Source: Lewinellaceae bacterium (GTDB lineage Bacteria > Bacteroidota > Bacteroidia > Chitinophagales > Saprospiraceae). Taken from it: a stretch of DNA of 64,000 nt. The stretch spans positions 186,001-250,000 of the forward strand of contig JACJYG010000011.1 of the NCBI GenBank assembly GCA_020636215.1. Direction: 5' to 3'. The notes beneath the pieces are model-generated. The model was not told the DNA's origin. It ran no database searches and worked only from the letters and a program-made list of their open reading frames with translations. Shown here in pieces: positions 18,550 through 27,832 of this stretch. The position numbers and the translations under genes were made by a program. How positions within the stretch are numbered: the first letter of the stretch is position 1; each line of letters starts with the position of its first letter.

Positions 18550-21441
18550 CTAATACCTTCCCGCCAGTACCGGCATTTCCGGTTCGTAGGTATCCAGGGC
18601 GTCATAGATGACGTGGTGGATACGCTCCCGGATCCGTTTTTCGAAGATCTTTCGGTTGTTGATATCCGGGTTGATGCGGTTGGAAAGGAAAATATAGATC
18701 AGTTCTTTTTCCGGGTCGGCCCAAACGCAGGTACCGGTAAATCCGGTGTGGCCAAAGGTTGCGTCACTCACCTGTTCGGGAAAGTTCCCATTTTTGATCG
18801 TTTCCTTGCTGGGCTTGTCAAAACCCAGGCCACGGTGGTTGCCATATTTGGCGCTGGTAAATTGCTTGATTGTTTCCGGAAGGAGATACTGCTGGCCACC
18901 GTACGAGCCGCCATTAATCAGCATTTGGAAAATAACTGCCAGGTTTTCAGCAGTAGAGAAAAGCCCCGCATGGCCGGCCACTCCGCCAAACAAAGCCGCC
19001 GTTTCATCATGAACATAACCATGGACCAATTGATGCCTCCAACGGCTGTCATTTTGGGTAGGTATAATATTTTCCAGCGGGATTCGGCTCAATGGGTTAA
19101 ACAGCGTGTGCTGTAATCCAAGCGGCTGGTAAAATTCGCGGAGCGCCAGGCTGTCGAGGGGCGCACCACCCTCCTTTTCCAGTAATTCCTGCATCAGAGC
19201 GAAATTGACATCGCTGTAACGGAATCGGGTCGAATGAGGGGTTAGCGCTTCCATTTCACTACGGATAAGGCCGAGGTATCGATGGTCAAAGTAAAAATCC
19301 TTAGCAACCTGCACAGAAAAGGTATCATTGGGTGATGCGCAAAAATAGCGGCTGCAATCTGCATTATGCATATCCCGGTAAAGCAGGTAAGGGATAACCG
19401 GCAGATGAGGTTGCAAGCCCGATTGATGGGTCATTATTTTTCGCAACGTAAGGTTTCGCAAGCGGGAGCGCCGGTTCAGGTCGAGATGATTTCGGAGCTT
19501 GTCGTTGATCCCAAATTTACCTTCTTCAAAAAGCCGCATGGCCACCAGCGTGGTGGCAGCAACTTTAGTAACCGAAGCTACATCGTACAAGTCGGTATGC
19601 CTTACGGGCTCCGGAGCTTCATAGGTGTGGGTTCCAAATGCTTTATTGTAAATGATAGTCCCTCCTTTGGCAATCAACACCTGACAGCCCGGGAAAACAT
19701 GTTGGCCGATCGCCGTTCCAACGATTGCGTCAATGTTGACTAGTTTTTCAGGGGCAACACCCCTTTGCTCCGGAATGCCATAACAAAGCCTGATTTGCTG
19801 TGTTTCGACTCCCTGCCCTCTTTGGAAGCTGGGATTGAGTGTAAAAGGCAACTTTCCCTGCGCGGGAATGCCCCCGAATATCAACTGAGCAGCCAACGCT
19901 TGCGCTGATTCCTCTTCAGAAAAAGCCTGGACAACCACCAGGTTGGTATCCAGTAGTGCTAGATTATCCGGCCTGCCCAGGTTGACCAGGATCAATGCCG
20001 ACCGCCGGGCTACGCTGCGCAGGGTATCCGCCATAGTGCTGTCCAGGGGAATCCCGTGCAGCACCACCAATTGCGTTTTTCCCGGCCCGACGCCATCCAG
20101 GCGGAGTTCAAGCAATGCAGACCGGCTTTCATAGGCGGCGTAATTCCCAAATGCCTCATCGAAGAAACGGCCGTTATCTGTTCCTAAATGTAGTATTTGG
20201 AATGGACGCCCTTCCAATTCCTTTAGGGGCAGAAGGCCACCGGGGTTGGCAGCCAGCACGAGAGACTGCTCGAACAGACGGCGCTGCCAATATCGCCAAC
20301 GGTTATCCTCAAAATAGGAAGCCAGGCCAAAATCATCAGGATAAGCAAAGTTCATACTGTCGGCCGGTTCGCCGGGGATACCTATGGATGCCGGCAAAAC
20401 GCGCATCGAACGATTTTCCGCCCCCCCAAATGGCGCTTCCCGGAGCGGGGCGGCGGCCCATTCCCGCGCCAAAAGGATACGGCGAAGCCTGCTATTCAGT
20501 TCCTCCTCCCGGTAGGCGCCCTTTCGAAAAGCAGCTTTCAGGTAATCCAGCACGAAGCCGGGCCTGGAAGGCACAATAATCAGGTCGACACCAGAATCAA
20601 AGATCTTATCGAGTTGAGATGGGTCCTGCATCTCCGCAACCAATAGCCCTCCGAATTGCAGTTCGTCCCGAAAGAAACGGTTGATCTGCCGGGAGGTAAC
20701 GGTAGGGGAATTGTATAGGGCGCCATCGATCCGGAAGCCTGACAAGCCGGCCGCCACCAAATGGCGGAAAGCATCGAGCATACTATCCTGAGCCGCCGAG
20801 GTATCCCCTCTGATCAGCGGAATAGCCGAAAAAGCCTCGGCCATGCTTAAAATATGGAGTTCGTTGAGCCGGTTGATGGCCTGAGCATACTCGTTGAGTG
20901 GAAGCTGTAATTGGTTGGTGCGTTGCTCCCAAAGGTTCAGGAAGGGAGACGGCAGGTAGTTTATTTTCAAGGCAACGGCCTGTTCAATCAGGGTATTGGC
21001 CAAGGTATGGCGCAGGCTATCCGATGGCACGGCCTGCAGGGCGTACCAGCCAGGTAAAGGCAAGGCATCGGAGAAAGCGTTATTCATCAACACTCCCCCC
21101 GGGGCCGCAATAAAAAGTGGCTGAGGCGCCACGTCTTCTAAGCTGTCCCGCAAGCGGATAAACCGCGCTACCGGAAGGCCCTGCCACTGTAAGCCTCCGA
21201 TTTTTCCGGTTTTCACCCATTGGTAAAGCTCCCTGTCCGGCTCCCCTTTTCCAGAAAGAATAATGAACTGCCCCAGTTTTTCCTCCAGGCTCATCTGACG
21301 GATGCGGGCGTCCACTGCCGCCAGGTTTCCCTGCAGGAAAGGCGCCCGCCCGGGAAGAAGTATAGGAACCGCCTCTTGTTCCCGGTGGCAGGCCGAAACA
21401 AGTAAAGCCAGGAAAACAGCGATCCATACTCCTCGGTTCAT
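18550..21441 (-). CDS. GH3-like / serine beta-lactamase fusion lipoprotein
   Basis: A 963-residue lipoprotein (lipobox LLVSAC, ATG at 21441). Residues about 40-340 resemble a family 3 glycoside hydrolase (NagZ-like), residues 340-550 the GH3 C-terminal domain, and residues 570-960 a class C-like serine hydrolase. In the hydrolase SVTK is at 623-626, a YSDVN motif supplies Tyr, and GHTGF replaces KTG. Such GH3-beta-lactamase fusions are widespread in Bacteroidota and are thought to act on peptidoglycan turnover products. The GH3 part looks inactive: the usual KHFPGHG motif is missing and the SD nucleophile motif is replaced by LLVAEMQD (around 268-272). The serine domain looks intact. Confidence 0.85.
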   Translation of the reverse strand: MNRGVWIAVFLALLVSACHREQEAVPILLPGRAPFLQGNLAAVDARIRQMSLEEKLGQFIILSGKGEPDRELYQWVKTGKIGGLQWQGLPVARFIRLRDSLEDVAPQPLFIAAPGGVLMNNAFSDALPLPGWYALQAVPSDSLRHTLANTLIEQAVALKINYLPSPFLNLWEQRTNQLQLPLNEYAQAINRLNELHILSMAEAFSAIPLIRGDTSAAQDSMLDAFRHLVAAGLSGFRIDGALYNSPTVTSRQINRFFRDELQFGGLLVAEMQDPSQLDKIFDSGVDLIIVPSRPGFVLDYLKAAFRKGAYREEELNSRLRRILLAREWAAAPLREAPFGGAENRSMRVLPASIGIPGEPADSMNFAYPDDFGLASYFEDNRWRYWQRRLFEQSLVLAANPGGLLPLKELEGRPFQILHLGTDNGRFFDEAFGNYAAYESRSALLELRLDGVGPGKTQLVVLHGIPLDSTMADTLRSVARRSALILVNLGRPDNLALLDTNLVVVQAFSEEESAQALAAQLIFGGIPAQGKLPFTLNPSFQRGQGVETQQIRLCYGIPEQRGVAPEKLVNIDAIVGTAIGQHVFPGCQVLIAKGGTIIYNKAFGTHTYEAPEPVRHTDLYDVASVTKVAATTLVAMRLFEEGKFGINDKLRNHLDLNRRSRLRNLTLRKIMTHQSGLQPHLPVIPYLLYRDMHNADCSRYFCASPNDTFSVQVAKDFYFDHRYLGLIRSEMEALTPHSTRFRYSDVNFALMQELLEKEGGAPLDSLALREFYQPLGLQHTLFNPLSRIPLENIIPTQNDSRWRHQLVHGYVHDETAALFGGVAGHAGLFSTAENLAVIFQMLINGGSYGGQQYLLPETIKQFTSAKYGNHRGLGFDKPSKETIKNGNFPEQVSDATFGHTGFTGTCVWADPEKELIYIFLSNRINPDINNRKIFEKRIRERIHHVIYDALDTYEPEMPVLAGRY

Positions 21442-21557
21442 AAGCAATAGCTGGTTGAAAAACCCTGATACAAAAAGGGGAATGCGGTGGGCACTAATTG
21501 TTTTACCAATAAATCAGGCCTTTTGTTCCCTTCCAAAGCCGAAAGTTGCAGTTTGCT

Positions 21558-22184
21558 TCAGGCCTGCCGCAGTCGGTAAAAGTAGGATACCTGGCCGGCC
21601 ACATCATCGTAAGTGTAAACTTCCTCCCTACGATGCCGATAGAAAAAACTCAACATGGCAAAATCACCGGCGCACGCCCCAATGTGCATGAGAAGAACGC
21701 CCAGCAGGAGCCATTGATATGGAAGAGACACAAAAAAAAGAGCAAAAAAGGCAAAAAAATTGATTATTCCGAAAGGCGCCAGGGCGACAAAGCGGAAATG
21801 GCCGGGCCCAACAACAAAGTGGTCGGCCATGGCATAGAAGATAAACTTTCGGATATCACTGCCAAATTTCACTTTCGGCGCACCAATGAGTTTATAGGCC
21901 AGGCCATGGATGCCTTCATGAACCGGCACCAGCAGTGTCAGCACCAGCACCATGCCCAAGCTACTATATTGGATAATTTTCCCGACAGTGATCATTCCCT
22001 GGTAGGCCTGCCAGGCTCCCAATCCTATCATCAGCACAAGCAACAAAACGTTCAAATAGATATAAAAACGGAGCAGAGGGCTATGCTGAGAGAACTCCTC
22101 TTGGACAAAAGGCAGTATTTCGTGGTGCCGGAGTGTTAACCAGCATTCATAACGGGCGTCATTACGTAGTTCTTCAACGGTCAT
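21558..22184 (-). CDS. DUF3267 membrane zincin-like protein
   Basis: A 208-residue protein with four hydrophobic segments and the zinc-metalloprotease motif HEGIHGL (HExxH) within a membrane-proximal helix, followed by a CAGDFAMLSFFY segment whose Asp may be the third ligand. This matches the DUF3267 family of putative site-2-like membrane peptidases, whose substrates are generally unknown. The start is 21 bp downstream of the stop of the large helicase-like gene on the same strand, so the two are probably co-transcribed. Confidence 0.82.
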   Translation of the reverse strand: MTVEELRNDARYECWLTLRHHEILPFVQEEFSQHSPLLRFYIYLNVLLLVLMIGLGAWQAYQGMITVGKIIQYSSLGMVLVLTLLVPVHEGIHGLAYKLIGAPKVKFGSDIRKFIFYAMADHFVVGPGHFRFVALAPFGIINFFAFFALFFVSLPYQWLLLGVLLMHIGACAGDFAMLSFFYRHRREEVYTYDDVAGQVSYFYRLRQA

Positions 22185-22205
22185 TCCTGCCGGCTTAAAG
22201 GCGGT

Positions 22206-25200
22206 TTATTCTTCTTCATCGGGCAATTGTTGCTCCTGGCGGATAATCAGGCTTGCCAAACGCTTGGCTTCCCGTCCTGGGTTACGCCACCATTCGGCAG
22301 ACCAGGCCGGAAGAGGCCGGTAGCCCAGCGCTTCCAATCTCTTTTGCTGTTCGTATTCCCAGCCATAATCCGTAGAAGGCGTATGAGCGAGGAAGCCCTC
22401 CGGAGCGATATAGTGGGATACCTCCCAACTGTTGACCGCCTGCACCCGTAGCGGAGCAATGGCGCTTTCCGGGCTCGGGTTCCATTGAAAGCGCCCCGGC
22501 CCAACGTATGGCCGCAGGTGCTGTTCAACCTCCTCAAAAAAGTCTATCGGCTGAGGATATGGCGCCGAAGGCAATGCCCATCCGGGAAGCTGTTCCTTCA
22601 ATCGGCCCAGTGCGCTCCAATTGCCGAGACTGGCTGCCCAGGCAGCAAGGAAATAGGCCCCCAACAACCATGTCGCCTTATCTTCCACCCGACCGGCCAT
22701 CTTATAAAGCTGATCCGGTGGTATGGAATTGACGATCAGTATTTTCTTTTCAGCCCGGCTCATCAGTAATAGCATTTGCGCCAGCCCACCCGACTCCGAA
22801 AGACGATGCAAATGGGCGGTAAGGCCGCCCTGAAGCCCAATGGGGCCAAATGTTCCCGAAACGATGAGCACATCAAAATGAAGGCCTGCCAGCTCTTCCA
22901 ATTGAAAGACAGCCAGTCCGTTGCGCTCCAATTGCTGGATCATCTCCACACCGGTGGAGCGGCGCTGTTTGATATTCAGGAGATAGGAGGCTATTAAGTC
23001 GCGTTGCCCCTTGGTAAAGCAGGCAATCCCCACAGAGGGAAAAGTTCGTTGCGGGGTCTTTTCAATTCGGTTCAACAGGCCGATGATGCGCAATGCTTCT
23101 TCATCATTCGTTTCGGTTTGTTCATCATACAGCCCGTCGGCCTGTTCGAAACTCACTCTTTCCGGCCCATCGGGCTGAGGCGGAGGAAAGCTTTCCGGTT
23201 GAAGCAGGTGGATGGGATATAACTGATGGGGCTGGTGAAGGCTGAACCGCTTTGCGCCGGCCGATTCCAACCAATTGTATACAGCCGGTTCGGAAGCGCC
23301 ATCGATACCGGTGTTGGCGCCGAGGAAAATAATTTTTCTACCGAGACCCATTAAATTCCTGGCTTCCTGAGGCAGCAAGCTGGCGGCCTCATCTACCAGC
23401 ACCCAATCGAACAATGGCGCCGATCCTGAAAACAATTCGCCGGCCAAATGCGGCGTAACCAGCAAGGCGGGCATCGCCTGGACAACACCGTCGGCGCCAG
23501 AGGTAAAAAGGTTTTTCCACTCCTTCAGGGTGTCCGATGGTTTTTTCCCGGCCAACCATTGAGCTATTTCTTTGCCGCTGCGGCGCATTTGCCGCAAAGC
23601 CCCTTCTTTGCGGGCATGCCAATCCTGTAGCAAGCGGGGCAGCATCAGCTCGCTCATCTGTTCGTAAGCCTGATAAAGCTTGGGAAGCGTATCCGCCTCA
23701 GGAGGGAGCACTGCCTGGTAATGCTGGCTGAGGCAATTCTCGAGAAACCAACTATCGAAAGCGGCCTGCCAATTTTGAGGGCGCAATTTGATCAGAGCTT
23801 TCACCAGGCGGCGAGCCTGCTCATTGAGTTGAAGCCAATTGTGTTGCCAATCGTAAAAATCATCGAATTCCGGCAGGGAACGGCGAGTTATTTCCAATTG
23901 CTCGATCAGCTCATCCAACAGCCGCTGTTGCCGGGGAATAGTCAGCATTTTATTGTGAACCGGAAGATGGTACAACCCGCTTTCGTTGGCCTGGTCGAGC
24001 AAGCCTTCCAACCCGCTCTCCATTTCAACAACCTGTTCGCTGAAATTCAGGACAGGCAGGGTGGTTTTAGGGCTGAGGCGTTGGACCTCTTCCTGCACGG
24101 CCTCGCGCAGCCCGGTATGCCAGCGTTGCAGCGCCTGGCTGAAACGCGCCAGGTTATCCTTTACCTGTGGTAAGGCCGCACCACCATCGGCATCGGCAAA
24201 TGAAAAATCAAAATAAGGATTCAGTGTAAAATCGGCCAGCAAGCGTTCATAGGCGGCAGCAATTTGCTGTCGGGCAGCCAGAATCTCCTTTGATTTTCCG
24301 GAGAAGACACTCCTGAAGCGCAATCCACCAAGGCCGGCGGTTTCAAAGGAGGCGCCAAAACGGCCCTGGCACTCCGCTATCTCGTCCTGCAGCAGAGAAA
24401 GGCGCCGGGCAAAGCTTTGATAATATTGTTCATAATGGCTGGCGAGCAAGTCGGAATAAGTATTGATGCGGTTGACATACCAATGTTGGAGGCGCAGGGC
24501 CCTCTCCAGCAAATCTTCCGTTTTTTCCTTTACAAATTCGCAGGCTTCCGCTTTTTCCATCCGCAGAAAAATCCCGGGATGGAGGTTGTTGAGCGGGCTT
24601 CGAAGGGTGCCGGACTTGTCGAAGAGGCGCTGGCAGGAAGCAATGGCCTGACTCATCTCCTCATAGCCATCCTCGGTAAATTGGTAATCCTGAGCATTGA
24701 GCTGAGTCGATAACACTTCCTTGCCTTCCTTCCGGATACTTTTCAGGTAACGGCCGACAATAGCCGTCCAACTATGGCCTCCAAAAGTTTCTTTTCGGGA
24801 GGCCTGATAGCTGGCGTCCAGTTTTTCCTTCAAGCGCTCCAGGCGGTTGGCGAGGATTTGGTATTCGGCTCCAACGGCAGGCACTTCCGGAGCTTTAGCA
24901 TTGGCCGAAGCCCGCAGGACCTCCAGAAAAAGCCCCATATCCAGGTTAACATCCCTCAACAGGAAAGAAAGCCGGCCGAGGCCCAGTTGCTCCAGCTTCT
25001 GCTGGAATTGCCGAAGGGCGCCCACCCGGGGAGAGACGACCAGACACCGAAGGCCATTAGACAAGCCATTGATCAACAGGTGGATACCCAGATGAGATTT
25101 TCCGGTGCCAGCAGGCCCCACGATCAGGGTATGGGGATGCTGACGGGCCAGTGTTGCGGCGCTGGCCTGAAAGGAGTCGAGCGGCAACAGGCCAAACGAA

Positions 25201-25934
25201 TGCAGCAATGGGGCATCTGCTTCCTTTTCGCCGGATATTTCCACGGTGGAAAAAAGGTGCTGGTGTGGCTGAAAAACGCCCAATACGCCAGCCCAAACGA
25301 GCCGGCCGTTGCCGGCCGACAGGTTAATTGCCTGAAGGGAAGGCGCTGCTGCCAGGGCGATCTGTCCACCACCTGCATCCACTCCCAGGGTTGCCTCAAG
25401 CTTATCCCCCAAAGCGGTCAGCTCAGCAGCAGAGGGAGCTCCCTGTCGACAGCCTTCGGCCAAGGCATCCTTCAAATCAATGCCAAAGGCAGCCTGCCAG
25501 TAAGCCGCCAGAAAATGATTGTATGTAGCTTGTTGAAAAGGCCGGCGGGAAATGGCCCAGCCATCGGCAGGCTTCGCCCCTGGTTCGAGGGTAAGGCTCC
25601 AGAGGTAAACAGGCGCCACCACCGGCTCTCCCTGCTTGTCCAGGGCCACGTAGAGTGGGAAGCCCACTGCAAAGGGAAATGCCCCACCGATGCGTTCACT
25701 GGTTCGGGATTCAAAATAAAGCGACTGCAAACGCTGTGAAGCATCATGGGATGGCTTCACGGCCATCTGAAAAGGCAACCCACTGAGCAGGTGCTCGACG
25801 AGGGAAAAAGCAAAATCTCCTTCGATCGTTGTAATATCGGCCCGCCGCTGATCCAATGGCAGCGCATTCCGGTAGATATTCCATTTTTCTTCCTGCCAAA
25901 GGCCCAACAATTGATCATCAAGTTGGCTATCCAT
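22206..25934 (-). CDS. Diverged SF1 helicase-like ATPase with truncated nuclease-like tail
   Basis: A 1242-residue cytoplasmic protein. Walker A GPAGTGKS is at residues 273-280 and Walker B WVLVDEAAS near residue 850, separated by a long helical insertion (about 320-800) as in AAA_11/AAA_12 (UPF1/DUF4011-like) proteins. The C-terminal RecA half keeps FDVLIVSGTFGP (motif V-like) and LLLMSRAEKK (motif VI-like), but motif III lacks the usual GDxxQ and reads FLGANTGID. The last 60 residues (RLEALGY, then WSAEWWRNPGREAKRL) match the end of MTES_1575/Vsr-like endonuclease domains, without the preceding catalytic part. The function is unknown; DNA or RNA remodelling, possibly in defence, is a guess. 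The downstream neighbour is a membrane zincin. Confidence 0.78.
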   Translation of the reverse strand: MDSQLDDQLLGLWQEEKWNIYRNALPLDQRRADITTIEGDFAFSLVEHLLSGLPFQMAVKPSHDASQRLQSLYFESRTSERIGGAFPFAVGFPLYVALDKQGEPVVAPVYLWSLTLEPGAKPADGWAISRRPFQQATYNHFLAAYWQAAFGIDLKDALAEGCRQGAPSAAELTALGDKLEATLGVDAGGGQIALAAAPSLQAINLSAGNGRLVWAGVLGVFQPHQHLFSTVEISGEKEADAPLLHSFGLLPLDSFQASAATLARQHPHTLIVGPAGTGKSHLGIHLLINGLSNGLRCLVVSPRVGALRQFQQKLEQLGLGRLSFLLRDVNLDMGLFLEVLRASANAKAPEVPAVGAEYQILANRLERLKEKLDASYQASRKETFGGHSWTAIVGRYLKSIRKEGKEVLSTQLNAQDYQFTEDGYEEMSQAIASCQRLFDKSGTLRSPLNNLHPGIFLRMEKAEACEFVKEKTEDLLERALRLQHWYVNRINTYSDLLASHYEQYYQSFARRLSLLQDEIAECQGRFGASFETAGLGGLRFRSVFSGKSKEILAARQQIAAAYERLLADFTLNPYFDFSFADADGGAALPQVKDNLARFSQALQRWHTGLREAVQEEVQRLSPKTTLPVLNFSEQVVEMESGLEGLLDQANESGLYHLPVHNKMLTIPRQQRLLDELIEQLEITRRSLPEFDDFYDWQHNWLQLNEQARRLVKALIKLRPQNWQAAFDSWFLENCLSQHYQAVLPPEADTLPKLYQAYEQMSELMLPRLLQDWHARKEGALRQMRRSGKEIAQWLAGKKPSDTLKEWKNLFTSGADGVVQAMPALLVTPHLAGELFSGSAPLFDWVLVDEAASLLPQEARNLMGLGRKIIFLGANTGIDGASEPAVYNWLESAGAKRFSLHQPHQLYPIHLLQPESFPPPQPDGPERVSFEQADGLYDEQTETNDEEALRIIGLLNRIEKTPQRTFPSVGIACFTKGQRDLIASYLLNIKQRRSTGVEMIQQLERNGLAVFQLEELAGLHFDVLIVSGTFGPIGLQGGLTAHLHRLSESGGLAQMLLLMSRAEKKILIVNSIPPDQLYKMAGRVEDKATWLLGAYFLAAWAASLGNWSALGRLKEQLPGWALPSAPYPQPIDFFEEVEQHLRPYVGPGRFQWNPSPESAIAPLRVQAVNSWEVSHYIAPEGFLAHTPSTDYGWEYEQQKRLEALGYRPLPAWSAEWWRNPGREAKRLASLIIRQEQQLPDEEE

Positions 25935-26104
25935 CTAAAGCCGCATTATAGTTATGGTTTTTCAAAACAGTACACTGCCCAAATATACCAATTCCTGCTT
26001 CAAATCCTTGGGAACAGCTGCTTTAATAACGGCCGGTATTGACAATTGTCAATCCTTCGCCAAAAAAAACGGATTACCTTTGAAAAATGATCAAAAAACC
26101 GCAC

Positions 26105-26136
26105 TTTACTTAATGATAATCAACACCTTAGATTTG
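26105..26136 (+). promoter_or_regulatory. Possible Bacteroidota-type promoter for PAS-AraC gene
   Basis: TTTA at 26105-26108 and TAGATTTG at 26129-26136, separated by 20 bp, resemble the consensus TTTG and TAnnTTTG pair with one mismatch in the -33 part. The spacing places initiation roughly 50 bp before the chosen start codon at 26196. This is a weak call based on pattern alone. Confidence 0.35.
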
Positions 26137-26195
26137 TTTAATATTTGGCGCCCGATAGCCAATAATTGTTAAACAAAGGAAACAACCGCATTGCT

Positions 26196-26951
26196 ATGGT
26201 TCCAAACATCGCCGTAATATTGACCGACGCCAGCCGACGCATTCTTTGGGTGAATGAGGATTTTACCACTATTACCGGTTATACCCTTACTGAAGTGATT
26301 GGGAAAAAACCAGGCAGCATCTTGCAGGGGGCCGGAACCGACCGGGACGTTATTGCCCGGATTAGAAAGGGGCTGGAAAACCAGGTCCCGATCAAGGAGG
26401 AGATTCTTAATTACCGCAAAACCGGGGAAGCATATTGCTGCAAACTGGTCATCCACCCCGTTTTTGACCAGCAGCAGGAACTGACGAATTTCATTGCATT
26501 TGAGATTGATGGAGATGAAACCGATGAGGCTGTTGTTCCGCTGTTAAGCCTGAATGAGAAGTACAGTTCCAGCAGCCTGAAAGGGGCCGAGGAGATTAAA
26601 TTGTACTTCCGCCTCAAGAACCTGCTCGACAAAGAAAAGCTATACCTGGACCCGGGCTTATCGCTGAAAGATATGGCCGACCGGCTGCACACCAATACCA
26701 AATACCTTTCCCAGGTTGTCAATCACCATGCAGGGATGAATTTCCAGCAATTTGTCAACAAATACCGGATCAAAGACGCAAAGGCAAAGATTGCCAGCAA
26801 GGAATTTAAAAACCTGACCTTATACGGCATCGCCCTGCAGTGCGGATTTAAAAACAAATCCACTTTCTACAAAGTGTTCAAAGAGGCTACCGGGCTTACC
26901 CCGAAAGAGTACCTGAAACAACCGTCAATAAGGGAATTGCAAAATTCGTAG
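26196..26951 (+). CDS. PAS-AraC transcriptional regulator
   Basis: About 251 residues. An N-terminal PAS domain (about 5-105) is followed by a linker and an AraC/XylS double helix-turn-helix DNA-binding domain (about 145-245; LSLKDMADRLHTNTKYLSQVVN and YGIALQCGFKNKSTFYKVFKEATGLTP). The PAS part resembles LOV flavin domains (NEDFTTITGY, then ILQG), but the photoactive cysteine of the GRNCRFLQ motif is absent; the site reads GKKPGSILQG. It therefore probably senses something else or only dimerises. The ATG at 26196 is preferred over the TTG at 26166. It is convergent with the MORN lipoprotein gene, 5 bp away, and divergent from the helicase gene. Confidence 0.85.
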   Translation: MVPNIAVILTDASRRILWVNEDFTTITGYTLTEVIGKKPGSILQGAGTDRDVIARIRKGLENQVPIKEEILNYRKTGEAYCCKLVIHPVFDQQQELTNFIAFEIDGDETDEAVVPLLSLNEKYSSSSLKGAEEIKLYFRLKNLLDKEKLYLDPGLSLKDMADRLHTNTKYLSQVVNHHAGMNFQQFVNKYRIKDAKAKIASKEFKNLTLYGIALQCGFKNKSTFYKVFKEATGLTPKEYLKQPSIRELQNS

Positions 26952-26956
26952 CGGCT

Positions 26957-27565
26957 TTACTGGCCGGCTGCATTCTCCTCGATGATGCCTCCTCCTACTC
27001 TTTCGCCATCCCGATAGTCATACTCCAGGGTTATTTTTCCTTCCTCGTTGTAGTAGCGATACTTGCCGTCTTGTTTGCCATTTTTATAGTGCACTTCTTT
27101 CTGGATTTTGCCACTACGGCCATCATATTCGCAATAAACGCCGTCGAGCTCGCCATTTTTATAGTAGGCCTCTTTCTCGGGCCGCCCGAAGCTATACTTA
27201 CCCCAGCGCCCATCCAATTTGTTGTCTTTATAGGTAGCCCGAAGCGACAACTGCCCGTGTTCGTTGAATTCCATATATGGCCCGTTGTAGACGCCTCCGA
27301 CATAACTGATGATCTTAGCCGGAAAGGGAGAAGAGGGGTGATAGGAGATCCATTCCCCTTCCTGTAAACCGTTGTGCAGCATGCCTTCCTCCATCATATC
27401 TCCGTTAGCATCCCGCTTGATCGCCCGTTGGTTGCCAGGGCCGGGCATATCCTCCATTTGATAGCCCGTAGTGTCAAACGCACCGCTGTCAGCGGAAGAT
27501 GTTCCGCTTTGGCCACAGGAGAAAAGAATTAAAGCCAATGTAAATGCAATCATTACACGTATCAT
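26957..27565 (-). CDS. MORN-variant (YwqK-like) repeat lipoprotein
   Basis: A 202-residue lipoprotein with lipobox LILFSC. The mature part carries about six MORN-variant repeats of the type YKNGxxDGxxxxYxxxG, the pattern often annotated as YwqK-family antitoxin. No toxin partner is adjacent and the protein is exported, so that antitoxin name is unlikely to describe its job. MORN-like repeats form extended beta structures used in binding. A short palindromic repeat (copy B) lies 13 bp upstream of the start codon. Confidence 0.8.
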   Translation of the reverse strand: MIRVMIAFTLALILFSCGQSGTSSADSGAFDTTGYQMEDMPGPGNQRAIKRDANGDMMEEGMLHNGLQEGEWISYHPSSPFPAKIISYVGGVYNGPYMEFNEHGQLSLRATYKDNKLDGRWGKYSFGRPEKEAYYKNGELDGVYCEYDGRSGKIQKEVHYKNGKQDGKYRYYNEEGKITLEYDYRDGERVGGGIIEENAAGQ

Positions 27566-27577
27566 AATGCCAGGGAT

Positions 27578-27630
27578 TTAGGGCGTATATAAATTTCATC
27601 CTTCGGGCTGAAATTTGTACACGCTCTTAA
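27578..27630. repeat. Palindromic repeat, copy B (short form)
   Basis: The arms TTAGGGCGTATATAAATTT (27578-27596) and AAATTTGTACACGCTCTTAA (27611-27630) are imperfect inverted repeats. The centre CATCCTTCGGGCTG is identical to the segment next to the left arm in the long copy at 53072. It looks like an internally deleted member of the same family as copies A, C, D and E, directly upstream of the MORN lipoprotein start. Confidence 0.75.
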
Positions 27631-27754
27631 TGAATGAATCAGAAGTTTTATAATTCTGCTTTGAGCCGGGCAAAATTACTAGATTTGGATCGGTTTACAA
27701 ACCGGATGGCCTATAATAACATCTGAAGTCTTTTCGGCAGTTTACCCGCTATAT

Positions 27755-27786
27755 TTTCTGATTTTTCCGACAATATTATAAATTTG
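27755..27786 (+). promoter_or_regulatory. Probable Bacteroidota-type promoter for gldAFG operon
   Basis: TTTC at 27755-27758 and a full TAnnTTTG match, TAAATTTG, at 27779-27786 with 20 bp between them fit the Bacteroidota sigma factor consensus with one mismatch in the -33 box. Initiation would fall near 27793, giving a leader of about 40 nt before the gldA ATG. Confidence 0.5.
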
Positions 27787-27832
27787 GGCCCGAACATGGT
27801 TCGACAAAAAGAGCCCAAGTGCAAACCCGATT

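Noticed and set aside
24774..25739. 321-codon plus-strand frame inside the helicase gene
   Set aside because: Antisense to a protein with clear Walker motifs; composition and lack of motifs indicate a shadow.
26957..27565. Antitoxin of a toxin-antitoxin pair (YwqK annotation)
   Set aside because: The protein is an exported lipoprotein and no toxin gene is adjacent. MORN-like repeats explain the similarity.
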